From: Pedobacter insulae
Lineage (GTDB): Bacteria; Bacteroidota; Bacteroidia; Sphingobacteriales; Sphingobacteriaceae
Direction: 5' to 3'
Assembly: GCF_900113525.1 (NCBI RefSeq)
Contig: NZ_FOPP01000005.1
Location: 1 to 64,000 of the forward strand
DNA: 64,000 bases
The notes beneath the pieces were generated by a model. That model saw nothing but the letters and a program-made list of their open reading frames with translations, was not told where the DNA came from and searched no databases. Positions 17,298-25,766 of this stretch are shown piece after piece. Every line of letters begins with the position of its first letter. Position 1 is the stretch's first letter. The position numbers were made by a program, and so were the translations under genes.

Positions 17298-18059
17298 TTA
17301 AATAAATTGTCCGCCCGAAACTTCTATTCGTTGTCCATTTATCCACCTACCTTCTTCTGAACAAAGAAATGCAATAACGCCGCCGATATCATCAGGCAAA
17401 CCAACTCTTCCCAAAGCAGTATTCGATGCTATTATTGCATTCATTTGCTCGTTATCGCGCACTACTCCACCTCCAAAATCTGTTTCTATCGCACCGGGCG
17501 CAACAACGTTGGCGGCGATTTTTCGAGGGCCTAATTCTTTCGCTAGATATTTTGTGAATATTTCTATTGCACCTTTCATGGCGGCGTACGCACTATATCC
17601 TGGCAAAGTAAACCGAGTTAAGCCCGTAGCAAGATTAATTATTCTTCCCTGATCGGCCAAAATTGGTAGCGCTTGCTGAGTTAAAAAGTAGACTCCTTTA
17701 AATTGGATGGCATTTAACAAATCGAATTGATCCTCAGTTGTATCAGCAAAAGGGACATTAATTCCTATACCAGCATTATTAATTAAGAAATCAAACTGCG
17801 ACTTCTCCCATTTTTCTTTTAATACTTCTTTTACCTTGGCTATAAAACTGTCAAATGATTTAACATTTCCCGCATCAAATTGAAGTGCTATAGCTTGCTG
17901 CCCTAGTAACTCGATTGTGGAGACTACCTCATCGGCTTCTGTTTTTTTACTTTGATAAGTTAATATTACGTCAATACCCTTTTTGGCTAAAGCTAAAGCC
18001 ATGTTTTTCCCTAATCCCCGGCTACCACCGGTTACGAGTGCTATTTTCTGTATTTGCAT
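17298..18059 (-). CDS. SDR-family NAD(P)-dependent oxidoreductase
   Basis: 253 residues from the ATG at 18059. Rossmann motif TGGSRGLGKNMA near the start, NNAGIG, the catalytic YSAYAAMKG (Tyr-x3-Lys) and GRWINGQRIEVSGG at the end, the classical layout of the family. The substrate is not readable. It is the first gene of a run with the MFS transporter and its small partner. Two tandem 17-base repeats upstream look like an AraC-type operator, and the gene for an AraC-type HTH protein is next to it. Confidence 0.85.
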   Translation of the reverse strand: MQIQKIALVTGGSRGLGKNMALALAKKGIDVILTYQSKKTEADEVVSTIELLGQQAIALQFDAGNVKSFDSFIAKVKEVLKEKWEKSQFDFLINNAGIGINVPFADTTEDQFDLLNAIQFKGVYFLTQQALPILADQGRIINLATGLTRFTLPGYSAYAAMKGAIEIFTKYLAKELGPRKIAANVVAPGAIETDFGGGVVRDNEQMNAIIASNTALGRVGLPDDIGGVIAFLCSEEGRWINGQRIEVSGGQFI

Positions 18060-18109
18060 ATCTTTCTTTTTAGTGATATACAAATGTGAGAGGAAATTAT
18101 GGTAAAAAA

Positions 18110-18147
18110 ATGGTGCTAGTTTCCGAATTAATGGTGTTAGTTTCCGA
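18110..18147 (-). promoter_or_regulatory. Tandem direct-repeat operator (AraC-type) upstream of the SDR gene
   Basis: ATGGTGCTAGTTTCCGA (18110-18126) and ATGGTGTTAGTTTCCGA (18131-18147): two 17-base direct repeats with one mismatch and 21-base period. This is the half-site layout bound by AraC-family proteins. A CACATTTG box, one base off TAnnTTTG, lies about 24 bases downstream on the minus strand. Confidence 0.7.
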
Positions 18148-18149
18148 CT

Positions 18150-18521
18150 CTATAGTTTTTTACGGAATTGTTTAGGGGTAACCCCTTCAAACGACTTAAA
18201 AAATTTGGTAAAGTTAGTCGGCTCATTAAAAGTAAGTTTATAGCTTATCTCGGCGATAGACAATGGCGTTTCACTTAACATTTTACGCGCCTCAACCATC
18301 GTTCTTTCTTCGGCAAAATGGCATGGTGAATAACCAGTGGTTAGTTTTATGGTATTACTAAAATGAGTTGGGTGAATGAACAGAAGTGCGGCAAAATCTT
18401 TAATCTTATACATTTTATCACACTTACCCGATAAGATTTCCTCAAAATGTCTTTCAAGCAAATCGAAAAATTTGGCAGTAATTTCATCTTTGCGTGTAAT
18501 TATTTTCTGAGGAATTGCCAT
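18150..18521 (-). CDS. Stand-alone AraC-type HTH transcriptional regulator
   Basis: 123 residues, essentially only the AraC DNA-binding domain: first HTH around KIKDFAALLFIHPTHFSNTIK and second around LSIAEISYKLTFNEPTNFTKFFKSFEGVTPKQFRKKL, the conserved end. The ligand-binding domain found in full-length members is missing. It starts directly at the end of the nucleoid-protein gene. The tandem repeats three bases beyond its stop are its likely target in front of the SDR gene. Confidence 0.85.
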   Translation of the reverse strand: MAIPQKIITRKDEITAKFFDLLERHFEEILSGKCDKMYKIKDFAALLFIHPTHFSNTIKLTTGYSPCHFAEERTMVEARKMLSETPLSIAEISYKLTFNEPTNFTKFFKSFEGVTPKQFRKKL

Positions 18522-19577
18522 TTATTCTTCGTCTCTAAAGTATACTTTATAGTAGTTCATCGATTTGTCGTCATCAAAGCCCTTTTCTATGAGCTCTTTA
18601 TTTCCATGGATATAAATATGGAAATTTTTATCAAGTTTTAAAATGCTCTTAAAAGCCTTTGCTTGTTTCTTAACCGCTGCGTCTGAAATATCAAAAGTAT
18701 CAGCTATAGCCGTATCAAATTCTTCTTCATAATTCTTTTTATAGCTTTTGAAAGACTCAATGCCTTCTTTATTTGCGATGACTTCATTAGAGAACTCATC
18801 TATATCAAAGCTGTCTTTTTCTTTGAAGTATTTCATCGACCGGTTCAAAAGGTCTATTTTATCGGTTTTGGAAATCTCAAAATCATCGTCCAATTTTTGT
18901 GTTACAAAATTCTTGTATACACCTAAAACATTTTGGGTCTGGTTATAATTGTCGTTCCTTATTTTGAGCTTTAAAAATTCATCTTTCCAATATACGGCAT
19001 CTACACTACGATTAGTTTGATCTATCACCGCAACCTTAAATCCTTCATCGGCCTCTGTATTAAAGATCAAGCACCCTTTATCTAATTTGTTAATGTTAAT
19101 CGCCTCCTGCTCATAGCTTAATCCAAAACCACCCTGCTCTGGCGCAACTTTTAAATAACTCTCTTTAGTTTCCGATTTAAAAATACCGATAGCATCGTGT
19201 AGATCCCCTTCGATTTGCACATTCTCAAAAAATGCCACATAAAGCTCTCCAGATTTAATTTTTGGATGATTTGAGATTTCATAAAGATAAGTAGCCAACT
19301 TCTTGCTATTTTCATGAAATGTGGTGCCATCTTTAAATATTTCGGAAGCAAAATGATAAACTTCGTTCAAGTTTAGGTCATTGTTTGGATGTGCCAACCG
19401 ATAAATCTCATTTACTTTTTCATAGGGAGATAGAAAATATTGTAGCAAAAGCCGCTGCAACATTTCATCTTGGATATTCATTGAACTTTCTGAGAGCACA
19501 TAAAACTCATCCTGTAATTTATTACCGATTCTATGAATGGAAAGTTCTGCTAAGGAGGCTTCTGAAAAAGAGATCAT
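18522..19577 (-). CDS. yejK: Nucleoid-associated protein of the NdpA/YejK (37 kDa) family
   Basis: 351 residues, the family length. It has the family's N-terminal layout (LAELSIHRIGNKLQDE, LLLQYFLSPY, VYHFASEIF) and the middle region GELYVAFFENVQIEGDLHDAIGIFK. Members associate with the nucleoid; the precise activity is unknown. A TACTTTTG box at 19607-19600 gives it its own start of transcription in the 33-base gap behind the oxidoreductase gene. The AraC-type gene follows with no gap. Confidence 0.8.
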   Translation of the reverse strand: MISFSEASLAELSIHRIGNKLQDEFYVLSESSMNIQDEMLQRLLLQYFLSPYEKVNEIYRLAHPNNDLNLNEVYHFASEIFKDGTTFHENSKKLATYLYEISNHPKIKSGELYVAFFENVQIEGDLHDAIGIFKSETKESYLKVAPEQGGFGLSYEQEAININKLDKGCLIFNTEADEGFKVAVIDQTNRSVDAVYWKDEFLKLKIRNDNYNQTQNVLGVYKNFVTQKLDDDFEISKTDKIDLLNRSMKYFKEKDSFDIDEFSNEVIANKEGIESFKSYKKNYEEEFDTAIADTFDISDAAVKKQAKAFKSILKLDKNFHIYIHGNKELIEKGFDDDKSMNYYKVYFRDEE

Positions 19578-19599
19578 AATTGTACTTAGTGTTGGGCAA

Positions 19600-19607
19600 C
19601 AAAAGTA
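19600..19607 (-). promoter_or_regulatory. Promoter -7 box of the YejK-type gene
   Basis: TACTTTTG on the minus strand, an exact TAnnTTTG, 22 bases upstream of the ATG at 19577. Confidence 0.5.
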
Positions 19608-19610
19608 GGT

Positions 19611-20537
19611 TTATTTCCCAAAATCTTCTTCTATTAATTCCTTATTTGCAAAAACACCGGCTAGGTTACCGGCATATACCGACTCTGAAATAGCGCGCAT
19701 CATATTTGTGCAATCGCCAGCGGCAAAAACACCGGCTACATTCGTTTTCTTAAAATTATCAATATTTATATACCCTTGATCGTTAAGTGTAATTGCTAAT
19801 GCTTCAATAACTTCTGTGTTGTGTTCCATACTCCCTCTAGCATAAATCGCTGCCAGCTTATGGGAGCTTCCATCTTTAAATTGAAGCCGGCTAACCTTAC
19901 CGTTTTCATGAATTATTTCTTCAATTTCTTTTTCCGAAATCTGAATGTTTTTACGGGTTAACTTTTCAATATCTTTCGGATCTAGCGTTATTGGCCCGTT
20001 TGTAAATAAAGTAAGGTCTTTCGTCCAATTGCTAATCAGCTTCGCAAACTCGAAGCCAATTTCCCCATTGGCTATAATACCTGTTGGTTTATGGGCAACT
20101 TCATAGCCATGGCAATAAGGGCAATGTAAAACAGAAATTCCCCAACATGCTGCGAAGCCTTTTATGTTGGGAAAAATATCTTTTATACCAGTAGCAAGAA
20201 TAAGTTTTTTACCAGAAAATAATTGCCCATCTGAGCATGTAACACTAAAACCGTCCATGGTTTTCGAAGCGCTGTTTACCGTTCCATTTAAAAAAGTAAC
20301 AGTAGGATATGCCAAAACCTGAGCTTTCGCAATGCCCGCAATATTCGCCGGAGTTTCACCGTCTCTGGTTAGAAAGTTGTGTGAGTGTGGCGTTTGCCAA
20401 TTGCAAGGTTTTCCGCTATCAATGATTAAGACTTCCCTTAATGATCTTCCCAAAGCCATTGCGGCAGATAAGCCAGCATAACTACCCCCAATAATAATTA
20501 CATCGAATATTGCTTTTTCTGTTTGTACTTGCATCAT
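19611..20537 (-). CDS. Thioredoxin-reductase-like FAD/NAD(P) oxidoreductase with CPYC
   Basis: 308 residues. FAD-binding motif IIIGGSYAGLSAAMALG near the N-terminus, the redox pair in HCPYCHGYE (about residues 135-143), and the second FAD motif GVFAAGDCTN near the end. The CPYC site differs from the CATC of true thioredoxin reductase. The NADPH motif GxGxxA is degenerate (GIIANGEIGFEFA). The electron partner is unknown. The promoter and a 13-base palindrome lie directly upstream; the second Met (20534) may be the start. Confidence 0.8.
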   Translation of the reverse strand: MMQVQTEKAIFDVIIIGGSYAGLSAAMALGRSLREVLIIDSGKPCNWQTPHSHNFLTRDGETPANIAGIAKAQVLAYPTVTFLNGTVNSASKTMDGFSVTCSDGQLFSGKKLILATGIKDIFPNIKGFAACWGISVLHCPYCHGYEVAHKPTGIIANGEIGFEFAKLISNWTKDLTLFTNGPITLDPKDIEKLTRKNIQISEKEIEEIIHENGKVSRLQFKDGSSHKLAAIYARGSMEHNTEVIEALAITLNDQGYINIDNFKKTNVAGVFAAGDCTNMMRAISESVYAGNLAGVFANKELIEEDFGK

Positions 20538-20538
20538 A

Positions 20539-20576
20539 CAAATCTAGTGAAAATGAAGCAGACGCAACAGTGTTGC
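20539..20576 (-). promoter_or_regulatory. Promoter and overlapping palindrome of the CPYC oxidoreductase
   Basis: Minus strand: TTG (20567-20565), 18 bases, TAGATTTG (20546-20539). The perfect palindrome GCAACA-G-TGTTGC (20564-20576) covers the -33 region, so a repressor could sit there. The ATG follows the -7 box by a single base. Confidence 0.55.
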
Positions 20577-20616
20577 AATGGCTGTTTTGTTAGAATATTG
20601 TCATTATAAGCCAGGC

Positions 20617-21405
20617 TTACTTTCCTGTTTCTTCCGTAGGAACGTTTCTAAGTTTAACAGGTTTTTTCTTATTCTTTTTCATTTTGAGATTTAACAGCTC
20701 TACCAAAACTGAAAATGCCATGGCAAAATAGACATAACCTTTAGGAATATGTTGATCTAACCCTTCAGCCAATAAGGAAACTCCAATTAGCAATAAAAAG
20801 GATAAGGCTAACATCTTAACAGTTGGATGTTGATTAACGAAACTACTAATTGCTCCTGCAGAAATCATCATTACAATCACCGCAATAACTACAGCAGCAA
20901 TCATGATTTCTATATGATCTGCCATCCCCACGGCAGTAATTACTGAGTCTAGGGAGAATACAATATCAAGGATTAATATTTGCACAATAGTGCCAGAAAA
21001 TGAATGTACTTTTCTTTTGCCTTCTACTTCTTCATCTCCCTCCAATTTGTTATGGATTTCGTGTGTGCTTTTATAGATTAAGAACAATCCTCCGATTAAC
21101 AAAATTAAGTCTCGCCCTGAAATAGCCAATTTATCTAACCATCCCTGACTTGTTATACCAATCCAATCGCCCATATTAAATAATGGAGAAGTAAGGCTCA
21201 TTACCCAACTTAACGATAGTAAGAGTAACACCCGGGTAATCATAGCTAACGCTAAACCAAGCTGTCTTGCCTTTTTTTGTTGTGCTTCTGGCAGTTTTCC
21301 AGATAAAATAGAAATAAATACAATATTATCTATTCCTAAAACAATCTCTAAAACTGTTAGGGTTAGCAGAGAAATCCAGGCTTCCGGTGTGGCTAAAAAA
21401 TCCAT
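20617..21405 (-). CDS. TerC-family integral membrane protein
   Basis: 262 residues with seven or so membrane helices. Signature LEIVLGIDNIVFISIL at the N-terminus and VFSLDSVITAVGMADH in the middle, both with the conserved Asp pairs of TerC/Alx proteins. The family is tied to tellurite resistance and manganese export. The C-terminus is a Lys-rich cytoplasmic tail. No other ter gene is near. The weak -7 box TATATTCG lies upstream. Confidence 0.85.
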   Translation of the reverse strand: MDFLATPEAWISLLTLTVLEIVLGIDNIVFISILSGKLPEAQQKKARQLGLALAMITRVLLLLSLSWVMSLTSPLFNMGDWIGITSQGWLDKLAISGRDLILLIGGLFLIYKSTHEIHNKLEGDEEVEGKRKVHSFSGTIVQILILDIVFSLDSVITAVGMADHIEIMIAAVVIAVIVMMISAGAISSFVNQHPTVKMLALSFLLLIGVSLLAEGLDQHIPKGYVYFAMAFSVLVELLNLKMKKNKKKPVKLRNVPTEETGK

Positions 21406-21437
21406 ATTTAAGTATTATATCTTGCGAATATAAAAAA

Positions 21438-21463
21438 AGCCCGTTGAATTTACTCAACGGGCT
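21438..21463 (-). terminator. Rho-independent terminator of the sigma/anti-sigma operon
   Basis: Perfect 10-bp stem AGCCCGTTGA / TCAACGGGCT, 6-base loop; followed on the minus strand by TTTTTT. Located 20 bases after the stop of the last operon gene. Confidence 0.88.
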
Positions 21464-21482
21464 CATTTATTTGTTTGGTTAT

Positions 21483-22637
21483 TTAATTGAAAGTAACACT
21501 ATTATATTGAGCCTTAATAATCACTTTGGCGTTTCCGCCTTTGCCTATCTGGCCTGTATAGTTTTTATGCTGACTGTAGCCTCTTTCGTTATCGCCTGAT
21601 GTTTTTGCGGTAACATTAGCGCCGTATTTGAAACCTGCATAGCTTGTTTTAACATCAAGATCACCATGGTAATTTGTTGCGAAGCCTAAATTTACCGCAG
21701 CATATTGTGCATCAACATCTACATCTCTACCTGCTTCGATATTACCGATAACCATCTTTCCATATTGTGTTCTACTTGTTAAATTACCCCGCAAATTATC
21801 GATTTTAATTGTACAATATTGTGTATTCACATTTAGAGCACCGCTAACGCTTCCGATTGTTGTTCCAGCGCCATACTGGTGTTTGATAGATGCAGCCCCT
21901 TTCACCGCAACAACTTTGACACTGGTATACTGTGCATCCAAATTTAAATTATTAACAGTACCCAAGGTAATTCCTCCGCCATACTGATGTTTAATTTGAG
22001 CTCCTCCCATATCTTTAACCTCTCCTTTGCCGTATTGAATAGAAATATAGTTATTGCCGTTTGTTAAATTACCCGCTATAAGATTACCGTATTGTACTTT
22101 TATAGATGTGGGGCCAGCGAAATCTCCCATGGTGATGTTTCCATACTGTTGCGACGTAGTTAAAGAATTAGACGCTGGCATAAAAACTGTATAATAGACC
22201 TTAACTTCCCTTCTCCATACAGTTTTCCCATTCTTTATACTCCTTCCCCATCTACCGTTTCTTTCTCCAATATTTGTTTTATAGCTCACTAAATCTCCGT
22301 TTTTAGTCGCGTTAATTGAAACATTATCTAACAATTCTTGTGCTTCTGCCTCAGATTTCGCATAAGCCTTAATATCAACATCAACCTTAATTTCATTTTT
22401 ATCCCAAGTTTTGATAGTTGTAGCGCCATATTGATTTGCAAGCTCTATCTTGTCATTTTTATCCAAGGTAAATGATTTGGAAAAGGTCTTAGTTTTCATC
22501 GGATCATCCTCTTGATCTTGAACCTCCGCATCTGAATATGCATAAGGTTTAGTCGACGAAGTTGTGCTGCTCTCTGCGGCATTAACCTGCACAACGAGCA
22601 ACAACGCACTCGCCAGGGTTAAGATTGATTTTTTCAT
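21483..22637 (-). CDS. Secreted Gln-Tyr-repeat protein (DUF4097-like beta-solenoid)
   Basis: 384 residues with signal peptide (about 1-20). After a linker, the motif QYG or QYx recurs about every 20-22 residues for most of the length (NQYGATT, QQYGNIT, VQYGNLI, IQYGKGE, HQYGGGI, HQYGAGT, TQYGKMV, AQYAAVN and others, a dozen in all), which predicts a stacked beta-solenoid with a Gln-Tyr ladder. It recalls the DUF4097 adhesin-like family. It is the last gene of the ECF sigma operon with an ATGA overlap, so it is probably the effector or the signal-sensing envelope component of that system. Confidence 0.65.
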   Translation of the reverse strand: MKKSILTLASALLLVVQVNAAESSTTSSTKPYAYSDAEVQDQEDDPMKTKTFSKSFTLDKNDKIELANQYGATTIKTWDKNEIKVDVDIKAYAKSEAEAQELLDNVSINATKNGDLVSYKTNIGERNGRWGRSIKNGKTVWRREVKVYYTVFMPASNSLTTSQQYGNITMGDFAGPTSIKVQYGNLIAGNLTNGNNYISIQYGKGEVKDMGGAQIKHQYGGGITLGTVNNLNLDAQYTSVKVVAVKGAASIKHQYGAGTTIGSVSGALNVNTQYCTIKIDNLRGNLTSRTQYGKMVIGNIEAGRDVDVDAQYAAVNLGFATNYHGDLDVKTSYAGFKYGANVTAKTSGDNERGYSQHKNYTGQIGKGGNAKVIIKAQYNSVTFN

Positions 22638-23164
22638 ATTGAGTTCTCCTTTATAGTGTATTGATTGACTTGATTTATAATCATTAGCTGCTGTTTAAGC
22701 ACCTGCAGTTGCATTTCGCGATTTCTCACCATCGCCCTTACTATAACCAGTTGGTTAGGGCTCTCCGGCAATTCTGTCTTTAGTCTATTGTATTCTTCAT
22801 CAAGCGTTTTTAAATCTTGGGTAAACTTTTTATACAAACCTGGATTTTCTGAAGCATAGGTTTCTAAGCTATCTCGTTTCTCCTCGATCTGATTGACAAA
22901 GTTCACCTCTTTTTTTCCAAACTCTGGATTAATATCTGCAACGTGAATATTTTTCGACTGCTTATAGTTATAAGCAAAATATAAGCTCAAGCTCACCAAC
23001 AATATTGCGGCAATATTCAACCAACGATAAGGTTTAATGGCTTGTTTTGACTTTTCTTTTTTATCCAATTCTAACGAAATCTTCATCCACAGTTTATCAG
23101 ATGGTCCCTTTTCCTCGAACGCACCTTTGTTTTCTTTTACGAATTCCTCTAATTTATTGTTCAT
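22634..23164 (-). CDS. Anti-sigma-factor-like membrane protein
   Basis: 176 residues. A cytoplasmic N-terminal part (EEFVKENKGAFEEKGPSDKLWMKI), one membrane helix (about 48-65, WLNIAAILLVSLSLYFAYNY) and a periplasmic coiled coil (about 90-165). That topology and the overlaps with the sigma gene upstream and the repeat protein downstream (ATGA each) are what an anti-sigma factor would show. There is no zinc-binding HxxxCxxC motif, so it is not a ZAS-type protein. The role is inferred from context. Confidence 0.65.
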   Translation of the reverse strand: MNNKLEEFVKENKGAFEEKGPSDKLWMKISLELDKKEKSKQAIKPYRWLNIAAILLVSLSLYFAYNYKQSKNIHVADINPEFGKKEVNFVNQIEEKRDSLETYASENPGLYKKFTQDLKTLDEEYNRLKTELPESPNQLVIVRAMVRNREMQLQVLKQQLMIINQVNQYTIKENSI

Positions 23165-23712
23165 CTTGCTACTCCTTTCATTTCTAATAAACTATTTAAC
23201 TTTCTTTTTGCTCTCATATATTGTGAGCGTGATGTATTCTCGGTGATTTTTAAAATATAGGCGATCTCTTCATGATCATATCCTTCAAATAAATAAAGAG
23301 TTAAGACCACTCGGTATCCATCTGGCAATTCATTTAATGCTGCTTTTATTGCTTCAACTTTAAATGATGTTTCTTCTACATCTAGCGTCCCCTCATCGGC
23401 CAGTTCAACCCCATCTAAACTTACAAACTCGGCCTTACGTTTTCTTAAATAATTAATGGCTCTGTTAATTACAATTTGCTTTAACCATAGCCCAAATGTT
23501 GTTTCCTGTCTGAAGTCGGCGATTCGGTTGAAAGCATCTAAAAATGCTTCCTGCAACACATCTTCGGCTTCAGCATCATCATTTACGATGCGAAGGGCTA
23601 CATTATACATCGCAGTAGCGTACAATTTGTATAGCTCAAATTGTGCTTTCCGATTGCCAGTCCGACACTCGTCTACAAGCGACACATGTTTATCTATATA
23701 TACAGTTTCCAA
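23161..23712 (-). CDS. ECF RNA polymerase sigma factor
   Basis: 183 residues; region 2 (AEDVLQEAFLDAFNRIADFRQETTFGLWLKQIVINRAINYLRKRK) and region 4 (LPDGYRVVLTLYLFEGYDHEEIAYILKITENTSRSQYMRAKRKL) are clear. The frame begins with TTG at 23712; no ATG precedes region 2 sensibly. First gene of the three-gene operon with its presumed anti-sigma factor and the Gln-Tyr-repeat protein. It may transcribe its own operon, but I could not find an upstream element that proves this. Confidence 0.87.
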   Translation of the reverse strand: METVYIDKHVSLVDECRTGNRKAQFELYKLYATAMYNVALRIVNDDAEAEDVLQEAFLDAFNRIADFRQETTFGLWLKQIVINRAINYLRKRKAEFVSLDGVELADEGTLDVEETSFKVEAIKAALNELPDGYRVVLTLYLFEGYDHEEIAYILKITENTSRSQYMRAKRKLNSLLEMKGVAR

Positions 23713-23833
23713 ATGCTAGCGTTCTGATTAAAAGACAAGATAATTTTTAAAACGTTGCATTCAAGGTAAGAAAATTTTTATCTGAGCTGACAGCTTAAAG
23801 CAGTGTTCTTTCCGCTTTCTTGAAAACTTATTG

Positions 23834-23841
23834 TATTTTTG
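23834..23841 (+). promoter_or_regulatory. aspS promoter -7 box
   Basis: TATTTTTG, an exact TAnnTTTG, 20 bases before the aspS ATG. Confidence 0.5.
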
Positions 23842-23861
23842 CGGCTCAAAATTTGATTTAA

Positions 23862-25607
23862 ATGTTAAGAACAACTACTTGCGGGGCTTTAACACTGCAA
23901 AATTTAGGCGAAAATGTGACACTATGTGGCTGGATGCAGAATTCACGAGATTTAGGCGGGATGACTTTTATCGATATCCGTGACCGTTACGGCATTACCC
24001 AATTGGTTTTTAACATGAATGATAATGTTGATTTATGCGAAGGCGCCCGTAGCTTAGGTCGTGAGTTCGTTATTAAAGTAAGTGGAACTGTTGTTGAACG
24101 TTCTAACAAAAATAAAGAAATCCCAACTGGAGAAATTGAGATTAAAGTAAGCGATTTAGAGATATTAAACACGGCTAAATTACCTCCATTTTTAATTGAC
24201 GATAAAACGGACGGCGGTGATGATTTACGTATGAAATATCGTTATTTAGACCTCCGTCGTAATCCAATAAGGAATAACATGATTTTGCGTCACAGAATGG
24301 CTCAATCTGTTCGTCGTTATTTAGATGGCTTAGATTTTATCGAAGTAGAAACTCCTGTACTGATCAAATCTACTCCCGAAGGAGCAAGAGATTTTGTGGT
24401 ACCAAGCAGAATGAACGCCGGCGAATTTTATGCTTTACCACAGTCGCCACAAACCTTTAAGCAACTTTTAATGGTTTCTGGTTTCGATCGTTACTTTCAA
24501 ATTGTAAAATGTTTTAGGGATGAGGATTTGCGCGCTGATAGGCAACCGGAGTTTACACAGATCGATTGCGAAATGTCGTTCATTGAGCAGGAAGATATAT
24601 TGAATACATTCGAAGGGTTAATTCGTACATTATTTAAAGAAGTGCGCAATTATGACCTGCCTGTTGTACCGCGTATGCAATATGCCGATGCCATGCGCTT
24701 ATACGGATCAGACAAGCCTGATACACGTTTCGATATGCAATTCGTAGACTTAACGGATATAGTGAAAGGAAAAGATTTTGCTGTATTTGATAATGCCGAG
24801 TTAGTGATTGCTATTAATGCTAAGGACTGCGCTCATTATACCCGTAAGCAATTAGATGAATTAACAGATTTCATTAAACGCCCTCAAATTGGTGCTACCG
24901 GTTTAATTTATCTTCGTCACAATAGCGACGGGTCACTAAAATCTTCTGTAGATAAATTTTATAGTGAAGAAGAGTTGGTAAGATGGTCGGCCGCACTTAA
25001 CACCCAGCCTGGTGATTTAGTATTGGTAATGGCCGGCGGTACAGATAAGGTGCGTAAGCAATTGAGTGAGCTTCGCTTAGAAATGGGTACGAGATTAGGT
25101 TTACGTAACAAAGATACTTTTTCGGCGTTATGGGTGCTTGATTTTCCATTATTGGAATGGGATGAAGAAACTGAGCGTTACCATGCCATGCACCATCCCT
25201 TTACTTCTCCTAAACCAGAAGACATCGCTTTACTAGATACTGATCCTAAAAATGTACGTGCAAACGCTTATGATATGGTCGTTAATGGTACAGAGATAGG
25301 CGGGGGTTCCATTCGTATTCACGATAGGGCTTTACAAGCGTTAATGTTTAAACATTTGGGTTTTAGCACAGAAGAGGCTCAAAAACAATTTGGCTTTTTA
25401 ATGGATGCCTTTGAGTTTGGTGCGCCTCCTCATGGCGGTATTGCCTTTGGTTTTGATAGATTGTGTTCTATCTTCGCCGGTTTAGATAGTATTCGTGATG
25501 TAATCGCATTCCCTAAAAATAACTCTGGCAGGGATGTGATGATTGATAGTCCGAGTACAATTGACGAGAAACAATTGAAAGAGTTGAAGATAAAAACTGA
25601 TTTATAA
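23862..25607 (+). CDS. aspS: Aspartyl-tRNA synthetase
   Basis: 581 residues, the length of the bacterial form with a GAD insertion domain. N-terminal OB-fold anticodon-binding domain ([22 protein letters not shown]), class II motif 2 [18 protein letters not shown], and motif 3 [10 protein letters not shown] at the end. Charges tRNA-Asp with aspartate (possibly also tRNA-Asn if the cell uses the indirect route; not readable). A palindromic repeat follows the stop directly. Confidence 0.97.
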   Translation: MLRTTTCGALTLQNLGENVTLCGWMQNSRDLGGMTFIDIRDRYGITQLVFNMNDNVDLCEGARSLGREFVIKVSGTVVERSNKNKEIPTGEIEIKVSDLEILNTAKLPPFLIDDKTDGGDDLRMKYRYLDLRRNPIRNNMILRHRMAQSVRRYLDGLDFIEVETPVLIKSTPEGARDFVVPSRMNAGEFYALPQSPQTFKQLLMVSGFDRYFQIVKCFRDEDLRADRQPEFTQIDCEMSFIEQEDILNTFEGLIRTLFKEVRNYDLPVVPRMQYADAMRLYGSDKPDTRFDMQFVDLTDIVKGKDFAVFDNAELVIAINAKDCAHYTRKQLDELTDFIKRPQIGATGLIYLRHNSDGSLKSSVDKFYSEEELVRWSAALNTQPGDLVLVMAGGTDKVRKQLSELRLEMGTRLGLRNKDTFSALWVLDFPLLEWDEETERYHAMHHPFTSPKPEDIALLDTDPKNVRANAYDMVVNGTEIGGGSIRIHDRALQALMFKHLGFSTEEAQKQFGFLMDAFEFGAPPHGGIAFGFDRLCSIFAGLDSIRDVIAFPKNNSGRDVMIDSPSTIDEKQLKELKIKTDL

Positions 25608-25611
25608 TTTT

Positions 25612-25717
25612 CCGTCATTGCGAGGTACCCTCCGTTGGGAGGTGCCCCCGTCATTGCGAGCGAAGCGAAGCAATCTGTTCGTTAGATTGCTTAGTTGCTA
25701 GCTCCTCGCAATGACGG
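25612..25717. repeat. REP-like palindromic repeat element
   Basis: CCGTCATTGCGAG occurs at 25612-25624 and 25648-25660 and inverted at 25705-25717. Inside, AAGCAATCT (25668-25676) pairs with AGATTGCTT (25684-25692), so the whole folds as a long hairpin. A GCGAAGCGAAGC stretch joins the two parts. I recognise the CGTCATTGCGAG...GAAGCGAAGCAATCT motif as a dispersed genomic repeat seen in many bacteria. It may also end transcription of aspS and the facing M14 gene. Confidence 0.75.
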
Positions 25718-25766
25718 TTTAGTTAGCTCACACTGACGGTTTAATTAGTCCCCCCAACTGCGCTTG

